From assembly GCA_937911965.1 (NCBI GenBank), contig CALDPL010000300.1:1-5509 (forward strand): 5,509 nucleotides of DNA. The letters run 5' to 3'. This DNA comes from an uncultured Allomuricauda sp. GTDB lineage: Bacteria > Bacteroidota > Bacteroidia > Flavobacteriales > Flavobacteriaceae. The notes under the pieces were generated by a model. The model was given only the letters and a program-made list of their open reading frames with translations, was not told the DNA's origin and ran no database searches. Shown here in pieces: positions 1-5,509 of the stretch. Each line of letters begins with the position of its first letter. Position 1 is the first letter of the stretch. The position numbers were made by a program, and so were the translations under genes.

Positions 1-3000
1 GATGGTGAACAGGTTGTTACCGGACAGACTCAATCGTAGGTTATCGATGCCCGTATTGGCCAACCATTCCTTTGGAAAGTTATAGGACAATGAGGCCGAC
101 CGTAATCGAATATAGTCCCCTGCTTTGACATTTTTGCTTGTCGTGGTCGTGTTGCCATGAGTGGCCGATTCCAAGCGGGCATATTCTGCATCGGTATTGT
201 CGGGCGTCCAAGTGTTGTATATCTGTGTTGTGACATTGGATGTGGTGCTTATGGACGAAAACTCCGTGGCACCCCTGTACCAATTTCTCTTGTTGCCCTG
301 TACAAAATTAAAATTGAAGGAAAAATCAAAGTTCTTGTAGCTCAAGGAATTGTTCCAACCTCCATAATACTTGGGATTGATATCCCCTAATGGGGTAATG
401 TCCTCCGGGGTGATCTCATTGTCACCATTGACATCCCTAAAGATATAATCACCAGGCTGGACCAATCCACTGTAGTAGGTACCACTGGGAGCCTGACTGT
501 TCAAGGCGTCTATTTCTTCCTGTGTCTGTGCAATGGACACTACATCATAACCTGTGATGACGCCGATGGGTTCCCCTTCTATAATGCCGGTGCTGCCAAA
601 GTTGGTGGTGGCCCCATTGTTCAGGGCATCCACATTGTTTTCGATAAAGGAAATATTGAAGGATGAATTCCACCTAAAGTCCTTGGCCCGGATAATGTCT
701 CCGCCAAGTTCAATTTCCCAACCTTTATTGGACACATCGGCAATATTGGCGTTCCAACTGGAATAACCAGTTTGGGATGCCACGGGCACCAAAAGGATGA
801 TACCACTGGTCTTCTTTTCAAAATAGACCACTTGGGCATTCATGCGCCCATTGAACATACCAAGTTCCAAACCAAGATCCAATTGATCGGTCTCTTCCCA
901 TCTGATGTCCAGATTGGGTACACCGTCCACAGCGATCCCATTGACCCCATCGTAATAGGAATCCGTACCGTTCAAGGACAAATAATTCACCAAATAGGAA
1001 AAAGAAGGCAAGTTGTCCGAGCCCGTACGGCCCAAACTTGCCCTTAGCTTCAATTGGCTCAGCAGTTCACTGTTTTTCAGAAAGTTTTCATTGTGCACGT
1101 TCCAGGCCAAAGCGGCCGATGGAAAAAAGCCGTGCCTACTGTTGGGCCCAAACTTGATCGACCCATCATATCTTCCTGTAAAAGTGGCCAGGTACCTATC
1201 CTTAAAATTGTAGTTGACCCTCCCGAATAGGGAGTTCAAGGCCGTTTGGGTGGCTTGGCTGGATACATCCAAGACCTCTTGGGCCGAATTGATGTCCGTT
1301 AGGATCTCATCATCCGGAAACCCCAAATAACTCTGGGCATCCAAATTCAATCGGGAATGGTCCCAAGAGACCCCTGCAAGGGCATCAATGGTGTGGTCGT
1401 TGGCAATGGTCTTGCTGAAATTCAAGGTATTCGACCATGAGGTGCTCAAGCCTTCCGAATGCTGGACAAACAACAACGCTCCATTTTCGAGGCCCCGTCT
1501 GGTATAGGAAGGATGAAATACATCGCTTCGGTCATTGTTCAGGTTGATGCTCAATTGGGACCTGAACCGGAACCCTGTGAAGAATTGAAATTCCCCATAG
1601 ACCGTACCCAATACGTTTTGGGCCACGGCCTTGCTTCGTACCTTGGCCTCATCCCCGAGCGGATTCAAATACTGGATCCCCGAAAAGTCTTGGAAAGAAT
1701 AACTTCCGTCCGGATTGAACACCGGCAGGTCCGGGCGATAAAATGCACCTTGTCCCAAGTTGCCCAATGCAGATTGTTTATTGTCGGTATAGTTGTAGCT
1801 GATATGCCCACCCACACGTAACCTATCTGTTAGGTCAGCATCCAGACTTGATGAAAAGGTATATCGATTCAGCTTGTTGCCCAACATGATGCCCTCTTGA
1901 TCGCTCACATGCCCTGACATCAAGTAATTGATCTTATCACTACCGCCAGAAATTCCGGCACTGTATTGGCGCCACAGCGCATTGTTATTGGTCACTTCTT
2001 CCTGCCAATCCGTATCACCGTTGCCAAAAACGATCTCGTCTTCCCTGCCCTGCTCAATAAGATACTCCCTAAATTCCCGTGCATTCAACACATCATAGGT
2101 TTGGGTAGGGTTCTGCATGGTGGCGCTGTAGGAAAAATTAAATCGGGGGGCCTGGTTTCTATTGCCTCTTTTTGTGGTGATGAGGACCACACCATTGGCC
2201 GCCCTGGAACCATAAATGGCTGCAGAGGAAGCGTCCTTTAGCACATCCACACGCTCGATATCCGCAGGGTTGATAGACAACAATGGGTTTTGTCGGTTGT
2301 CGCTGAGCGCCGTGCTGCCCGCAACACGGGGATTGATGATGATGGGCACCCCGTCCACAACATATAGGGGCTGGTTGTCCCCGATCAACTGACTAAGTCC
2401 CCTCACATGGACAATGGCTCCACTACCCGGTGCCCCGGACTGTGCGGAGACATGCACCCCGGACATTTTTCCAATAAGCGCCTGATCGATGGTCTGTGAA
2501 TTTATCTGTACGATCTCCTTGGCTTTCATGGTGGCCACCGATCCCGTCAAATCCTTCCGTTTTGTGGAACCATATCCCACAACGACCACTTCTTCCAGGG
2601 TACTGACGTTCTCCTGTAATTCAATGGCATATACGTCCTTGTTGGCAGTGACCTGTTCGGAATACATCACAAACCCTATCCCTGTCGCCACCAGATAGTG
2701 GCCGGGCTTTGCTTTCAAGGAAAAGTTCCCATCCATATCCGTTGCGGTCGCCTCAACCAAATATTCCCTGTTGAGTTTTTCCCCGATCGGTCTTTGACTG
2801 GTGATATAAACGGTCATTCCCGGCAGGGGGATGCCATTGACATCCTTTACCTGACCCGTGATGGGAATATCTTCCTGTGGCCCAGACACCCAGTTCTCAC
2901 TGATGGTAATCGTGTTGTCATCTGACATATTAATGATGAAACTTCCCGAGGACAAACTTTGTTTCAAGAGTTTCTCGGCCTTTATCGATCCCTTTTTGAC

Positions 3001-3258
3001 ACTGACTTTTGGATATCCTTCGAATAGATCGGATTTATAGATGAAGTTGTAATCCGTTTGTTGTTTGATGATATCAAAGACCTCATCAATGGTCATTGTC
3101 CTGTCCGACGGGATCTTTATCGTTGCGTTCTGTGAAAAAATGGTTCCCGAGGTAAGGCTGAAAACTGAAGAACAGAATAAAAATAAAAAGGTCTTCATAA
3201 TGTTGTCTAGCATACGCCTCCCTTGTAAGAAAGCGACCCTGCTCAAATTAAATTCCAT
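1..3258 (-). CDS. SusC/RagA-family TonB-dependent outer-membrane receptor with STN signalling domain (3' end cut by window)
   Basis: This is a large outer-membrane transporter that, with a SusD-like lipoprotein, moves oligomeric ligands into the periplasm using TonB-ExbBD energy. Reading down from 3258 gives 1086 codons with no stop, ending at position 1 within the SusC-typical motif SGNNLFTI. Families of this layout usually run to about 1100-1200 residues, so only a few dozen C-terminal residues should be missing. Order of parts: signal peptide at about residues 21-43 (MKTFLFLF...FSQ); STN domain at about 48-120; carboxypeptidase-like regulatory domain from about 133 (ITGQVKDVNG); EEVVVVGYG ending at residue 230; plug with LYVVDGVPI at about 298-306 and ANGVVLITTKRG ending at 365; then a beta-barrel. 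An EF-hand-like DVNGDNEITPED lies at 942-953. In my reading the only cysteine is in the signal peptide. The STN domain and the upstream fecR and sigma genes point to a signal-transducing receptor. The start at 3258 gives a short extension before the signal peptide, which is common in flavobacterial homologues as I recall them; ATGs at 3213 and 3198 are alternatives. Family assignment is very secure, but the substrate is unknown. Confidence 0.96.
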   Translation of the reverse strand, partial: MEFNLSRVAFLQGRRMLDNIMKTFLFLFCSSVFSLTSGTIFSQNATIKIPSDRTMTIDEVFDIIKQQTDYNFIYKSDLFEGYPKVSVKKGSIKAEKLLKQSLSSGSFIINMSDDNTITISENWVSGPQEDIPITGQVKDVNGIPLPGMTVYITSQRPIGEKLNREYLVEATATDMDGNFSLKAKPGHYLVATGIGFVMYSEQVTANKDVYAIELQENVSTLEEVVVVGYGSTKRKDLTGSVATMKAKEIVQINSQTIDQALIGKMSGVHVSAQSGAPGSGAIVHVRGLSQLIGDNQPLYVVDGVPIIINPRVAGSTALSDNRQNPLLSINPADIERVDVLKDASSAAIYGSRAANGVVLITTKRGNRNQAPRFNFSYSATMQNPTQTYDVLNAREFREYLIEQGREDEIVFGNGDTDWQEEVTNNNALWRQYSAGISGGSDKINYLMSGHVSDQEGIMLGNKLNRYTFSSSLDADLTDRLRVGGHISYNYTDNKQSALGNLGQGAFYRPDLPVFNPDGSYSFQDFSGIQYLNPLGDEAKVRSKAVAQNVLGTVYGEFQFFTGFRFRSQLSINLNNDRSDVFHPSYTRRGLENGALLFVQHSEGLSTSWSNTLNFSKTIANDHTIDALAGVSWDHSRLNLDAQSYLGFPDDEILTDINSAQEVLDVSSQATQTALNSLFGRVNYNFKDRYLATFTGRYDGSIKFGPNSRHGFFPSAALAWNVHNENFLKNSELLSQLKLRASLGRTGSDNLPSFSYLVNYLSLNGTDSYYDGVNGIAVDGVPNLDIRWEETDQLDLGLELGMFNGRMNAQVVYFEKKTSGIILLVPVASQTGYSSWNANIADVSNKGWEIELGGDIIRAKDFRWNSSFNISFIENNVDALNNGATTNFGSTGIIEGEPIGVITGYDVVSIAQTQEEIDALNSQAPSGTYYSGLVQPGDYIFRDVNGDNEITPEDITPLGDINPKYYGGWNNSLSYKNFDFSFNFNFVQGNKRNWYRGATEFSSISTTSNVTTQIYNTWTPDNTDAEYARLESATHGNTTTTSKNVKAGDYIRLRSASLSYNFPKEWLANTGIDNLRLSLSGNNLFTI

Positions 3259-3312
3259 AAATTTGTGGTGTTAGTTATTTATTTAATTAATGTTGGGGAA
3301 CAAAGAGGGCTG

Positions 3313-3350
3313 TTTGGTGAGATATTCGACCCTCGGTTCCCTTTTTTTTT
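3313..3350 (-). promoter_or_regulatory. Possible ECF-type promoter of the susC-like receptor gene
   Basis: On the minus strand a run of nine A (3350-3342) is followed by GGGAACC, whose GGAACC part (3340-3335) resembles the GGAAC core of many ECF -35 elements. A -10 element would fall about 16-17 bases further, around 3318-3313, where no clear consensus is visible. The A-tract sits where an UP-like element would. Transcription from here would give a leader of about 50 bases before the ATG at 3258. The surrounding gap, 3259-3352, contains no TAnnTTTG element that I can find. This is inferred from position and a short motif only. Confidence 0.25.
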
Positions 3351-3352
3351 GG

Positions 3353-4486
3353 TTATTTAAAAATCACGGTTTTCTTATTTATTTCATAGTTCATATTAGT
3401 GGTTGTTTTAATGGATTCCAGTATTACTTCGATATGTTGGTTTTTTCGCAACACCCCAGTAAAAGAGCTGTTTTTTAGGGCGGGGTCGCTAAAGACCACA
3501 TCGATATCGTACCATCTGGCCAGTACCTTCATAATCTCCCCAAGGGGCATGTCGTTAAAACTGAAAATCCCCTTCTTCCAAGAAGTGGCGGAATAGACAT
3601 CCACTTCATTCACCTCGATTTGATTGGAGCCAAGATGCACAATGGATTGCTCCTTGGGCCTCAATGTGCTACTTTCCTGGCCAACATTGACCTGCACCTT
3701 TCCTTCCACCAAGGTGGTCCGTATGGTATCTTCATCGTTATAAGCCTTGATATTGAACTGGGTACCCAACACCGTAACCTCTTGGGTTCCTGTGACCACC
3801 TTGAATTTGGCACCATCGTGCCTTGAACTGGGCGACACCTCAAAATAGGCCTCTCCATAGAGCAGCTCCACTTCCCGTGTCTCCCCTTTTGCAAAGGCAA
3901 CGGGATATTTCAACTGTGATTCCGAATTCAACCAAACTTGGGAACCATCGGATAGGGCCACTGAAAACTGCCCTCCCCGGGGTACGGTCAAATAATTGTA
4001 TTCGGGACGGACCGTTTCCTTCGAATAGGTTGGTCGGTATATGATTTCCTGACCATTGGTAGTGGCATTCCGCAGGGTTTGTGAACTTCCCTTTTCCAAT
4101 GGGATCTCGGTACCATCGGTCAGGGTCAAAATGGCCTTGTCCGTTCCAATTTTAAGTTCCGGTCGTACCACTTCGGTTTGCGATCCCGGGTCCAATGGGT
4201 TCTGCTCGTGGTTCCTGAACAAAAACGTGGAGACGACAATCCCTGCAAAAATTGCTGCAGCGGCGTACCACCCTATGCGGTACTTGGGTTTCCGTTCCAG
4301 TTTTCTTTCAAGGGTACGCCAAGCCTTGTCCTCATTGATTGGCCCTACATCCTTGTCGTGCATGGCCTTTACCTTTTCAAAATAGGACGCATGCTTTGGT
4401 GACTCATTGAACCATCGATCAAAGACCACGGACTCTTCAGGGGTCAATGTACCGTTCAATTTTTTTATGATGAGTTTGAATTCCAT
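3353..4486 (-). CDS. FecR-family anti-sigma factor / sigma regulator, inner-membrane protein
   Basis: This is a single-pass inner-membrane protein expected to hold the ECF sigma factor from the cytoplasmic side and to receive the signal from the receptor STN domain in the periplasm. Numbered from the ATG at 4486 it has 377 residues. The cytoplasmic N-terminus carries the family pattern LNGTLTPEE...FDRWFNESPKH at about 10-32. A transmembrane helix follows at about 69-90 (WYAAAAIFAGIVVSTFLF and flanks). The periplasmic FecR domain spans about 164-268, with YLTVPRGGQFSVALSDGS, WLNSES, GEAYFEV and VLGTQFNI. The C-terminal DUF4974-type domain covers about 307-376 (FSFNDMPLGEIMKVLARWYD). That domain resembles the STN fold and is typical of Bacteroidota FecR proteins. 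A TTG two codons upstream (4492) could also start the frame, but the ATG is preferred. It lies 144 bases after the sigma gene and 94 bases before the receptor gene, all on one strand. Length and domains look complete. Whether it acts as an anti-sigma factor, a pro-sigma factor, or both cannot be told from sequence. Confidence 0.96.
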   Translation of the reverse strand: MEFKLIIKKLNGTLTPEESVVFDRWFNESPKHASYFEKVKAMHDKDVGPINEDKAWRTLERKLERKPKYRIGWYAAAAIFAGIVVSTFLFRNHEQNPLDPGSQTEVVRPELKIGTDKAILTLTDGTEIPLEKGSSQTLRNATTNGQEIIYRPTYSKETVRPEYNYLTVPRGGQFSVALSDGSQVWLNSESQLKYPVAFAKGETREVELLYGEAYFEVSPSSRHDGAKFKVVTGTQEVTVLGTQFNIKAYNDEDTIRTTLVEGKVQVNVGQESSTLRPKEQSIVHLGSNQIEVNEVDVYSATSWKKGIFSFNDMPLGEIMKVLARWYDIDVVFSDPALKNSSFTGVLRKNQHIEVILESIKTTTNMNYEINKKTVIFK

Positions 4487-4506
4487 TATCAAAATGTTTG
4501 ACTTCA

Positions 4507-4525
4507 GGTTAACGTAAACTTAACC
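4507..4525. repeat. Inverted repeat GGTTAA-N7-TTAACC just upstream of fecR (possible operator)
   Basis: GGTTAA at 4507-4512 and TTAACC at 4520-4525 form a perfect 6-bp inverted repeat with a 7-base spacer (CGTAAAC). The near edge is 20 bases before the fecR ATG at 4486. Its size and symmetry resemble the binding site of a dimeric regulator, or part of a promoter region within the 144-base gap. No known motif was recognised, and AT-rich DNA gives such repeats by chance fairly often. Confidence 0.25.
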
Positions 4526-4563
4526 CTTTGTTGATATGGCACATTTTAAGCGAAATGGGTGAC

Positions 4564-4591
4564 AAAAACTTCTGTCTAATTTGAAGTTTTT
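4564..4591 (-). repeat. Perfect 9-bp inverted repeat between sigma and fecR genes (possible weak terminator or attenuator)
   Basis: AAAAACTTC at 4564-4572 is matched exactly by GAAGTTTTT at 4583-4591, separated by 10 bases. On the transcribed strand it lies 39 bases after the sigma stop codon, and the second arm ends in five T. The stem has only three G-C pairs, so a strong intrinsic terminator is unlikely. It may lower read-through from the sigma gene into fecR, or act as an mRNA 3'-end hairpin. A second short palindromic run, AAAAAAGAACTTTTTT at 4595-4610, lies between it and the stop codon. Confidence 0.4.
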
Positions 4592-4630
4592 ATGAAAAAA
4601 GAACTTTTTTGATGTAAATGAAGGACTTCA

Positions 4631-5185
4631 CTAAAAATGTGTCAGCAAAAAAACAATAACCGCAATAGCTTCGTTTATTTTGGCCTTTGCCCTTTTGAGC
4701 TGTGTTTTGACCGAGTTGATGGAAATCCCCATTTCCTCGGCAATTTCGGCATACTTGTAATTTTCCAAGAACTTTAAGTTGAAAATACGTTTCATACTTT
4801 CGGGGAACCCTTCCACGGTTTCCATCACTTGCTGATAGACTTTCAGCTTTTCCTCACGTTCATAACCATGGATATCGTAATCGGTGACAAGGCAGGTGTT
4901 CAAATCGATCATATTGACATTATCCTCAACCTTAATGTCCCTTAATCGGTTATAACATTTATTCCTTACCGAAGCATATAAATATGACTTAATGGAGGTA
5001 TGTATGTTCAATTCATGGGAATTTTCCCAAAGCTGGACAAAGATATCTTGGACCAAATCCTCGCTGGCTTGGAGGTCGTAGAGAAAATTATGGGCATAGA
5101 CCACCAACTCCCTATAAAATTGATCGAAGATTTTCTTATAGGTAGCTTTGTCTCTGATATCAGTAATGGGTGTGCCCTTATTCAA
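4631..5185 (-). CDS. ECF RNA polymerase sigma-70 factor, FecI-like Bacteroidota family
   Basis: This is an alternative sigma factor expected to direct RNA polymerase to the receptor operon when freed or activated by the neighbouring FecR protein. It is 184 residues long, normal for the family. Region 2 covers about 20-85, with the core-binding and -10 recognition signature ASEDLVQDIFVQLWENS at 40-56 and SYLYASVRNKCYNRLRD at 67-83. Region 4 covers about 123-173 and includes the helix-turn-helix YKYAEIAEEMGISINSVKTQLKRA. There is no region 1 or 3. The end is a short hydrophobic tail (IAVIVFLLTHF), which is common in this Bacteroidota group. No ATG is available: an in-frame TAA lies at 5189-5191, the first possible start is TTG at 5183-5185, and the first internal methionine is at residue 92, past region 2. 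A TTG start is therefore required unless an upstream frameshift exists. A housekeeping-type promoter match sits just upstream. Function by family is secure; the exact targets are inferred from gene order. Confidence 0.95.
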   Translation of the reverse strand: MNKGTPITDIRDKATYKKIFDQFYRELVVYAHNFLYDLQASEDLVQDIFVQLWENSHELNIHTSIKSYLYASVRNKCYNRLRDIKVEDNVNMIDLNTCLVTDYDIHGYEREEKLKVYQQVMETVEGFPESMKRIFNLKFLENYKYAEIAEEMGISINSVKTQLKRAKAKINEAIAVIVFLLTHF

Positions 5186-5509
5186 TAATTATAGTATATG
5201 GGAAACAAACCTAATAAAACAATTCCAACCCATGGACAATTTGTGCTGACAGCCCCCCTAGATGTAAAACGTCCCATGAACTGGAAGCAAATCAAAGTGG
5301 GAAAATCAGGGGCAATGGCTCCGAATCATTATCTCCATCATCGGTAGGGGTTACTATTGGCATGGAACTAAAATCCATCATTCCCAAAACATCGACCCGT
5401 ACGGGCCAATATCACCCAACAAAAGGGAAATGCCACAAAAATGGATATCGATATGACATTTAAAACCACTAGTGTCCGATAAAAAATAGAATTTGGCTTT
5501 TAGATTTGT
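5186..5509. other. Upstream stretch without a convincing gene
   Basis: Apart from the predicted sigma promoter at its left end, I recognise no gene or RNA family here. Two very small frames exist. A plus-strand frame from ATG 5198 to TAG 5347 (49 codons, MGNKPNKTIPTHGQFVLTA...) has no recognisable motif and overlaps the promoter. A minus-strand frame from GTG 5469 to TAG 5368 (33 codons, MVLNVISISIFVAFPFCWVI...) would be one hydrophobic helix followed by a basic tail. Neither is supported by more than being open. A perfect 10-bp palindrome, CCCGTACGGG, lies at 5396-5405, and ATATCGATAT lies near 5445-5455. The stretch may be an ordinary spacer between the locus and an unrelated neighbour beyond 5509. 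Confidence 0.5.
5206..5239 (-). promoter_or_regulatory. Predicted Bacteroidota housekeeping promoter of the sigma-factor gene
   Basis: On the minus strand TAGGTTTG at 5213-5206 is an exact match to the Bacteroidota -7 element TAnnTTTG. A TTG at 5239-5237 lies 23 bases upstream and could serve as the -33 element, at the long end of the spacing reported for flavobacteria. Transcription would start near 5200, leaving a leader of roughly 15 bases before the TTG start at 5185. The position fits well. A chance match to so short a motif is possible, so this is a prediction only. Confidence 0.45.

Noticed and set aside
157..2925. Many short plus-strand and other-frame open frames between about 30 and 3280
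   Set aside because: They overlap the continuous 1086-codon SusC-like frame on the minus strand, show no family motifs, and have the irregular composition of out-of-frame readings.
3341..3350. Poly-T run on the plus strand as an intrinsic terminator for fecR
   Set aside because: On the transcribed minus strand it is a run of A, and there is no GC-rich stem in front of it; it cannot be the U-tract of a fecR terminator.
3399..4402. Plus-strand frames and an alternative minus frame over the fecR gene
   Set aside because: They lie within the fully recognisable FecR-family gene; none has a domain signature.
5000..5188. 62-codon plus-strand frame antisense to the sigma gene start
   Set aside because: It is antisense to the conserved region 2 of the sigma factor, and the peptide matches no known family that I recognise.
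5198..5347. 49-codon plus-strand frame divergent from the sigma gene
   Set aside because: It overlaps the predicted sigma promoter, has no recognisable motif, and a frame of this length is expected by chance; it is mentioned only in the intergenic entry.
5240..5400. Riboswitch or structured RNA leader upstream of the sigma gene
   Set aside because: I found no conserved boxes of known riboswitch classes, and the predicted promoter lies downstream of this stretch, so it would not be in the sigma mRNA.
1..5509. CRISPR array, tRNA, rRNA, insertion sequence or attachment site
   Set aside because: No regularly spaced direct repeats, tRNA-like cloverleaf, rRNA signature, transposase motif or terminal inverted repeats were seen.

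Overview
The window looks like Bacteroidota, most likely a member of the Flavobacteriaceae and possibly marine. The evidence is a SusC-type TonB-dependent receptor, a FecR anti-sigma factor with the Bacteroidota-specific C-terminal domain, a short ECF sigma factor with a hydrophobic tail, and a TAnnTTTG-type promoter element. Base composition is moderate, and leucine is often coded by TTG. Genus cannot be settled from the sequence.

All recognisable genes are on the minus strand, so the biological order runs from right to left. Positions 5186-5509 are an upstream stretch with no convincing gene, but with a good housekeeping promoter match at its left edge. Positions 4631-5185 encode an ECF sigma factor that apparently starts at TTG. 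Positions 4487-4630 are an AT-rich gap with two inverted repeats. Positions 3353-4486 encode a FecR-family inner-membrane anti-sigma regulator. Positions 3259-3352 are a short gap with a possible ECF-type promoter. Positions 1-3258 encode a large SusC/RagA-family receptor that stays open to the window edge. It reads through 1086 codons without a stop, and probably only a few dozen C-terminal residues are missing.

Together these form a sigma / anti-sigma / TonB-dependent transducer module, the FecI-FecR-FecA logic as used in Bacteroidota polysaccharide- or glycan-utilisation loci. The receptor carries an N-terminal STN signalling domain ahead of its carboxypeptidase-like and plug domains. The expected chain is: ligand import by the receptor, STN contact with periplasmic FecR, release or activation of the sigma factor, and transcription of the receptor operon. 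A SusD-like lipoprotein and degradative enzymes would be expected beyond position 1, but they are not in view, so the substrate cannot be named.

I do not see a wholly new system here. The points most worth a second look are the TTG start of the sigma factor, the inverted repeats between sigma and fecR, the candidate ECF promoter before susC, and the choice of start for the receptor.
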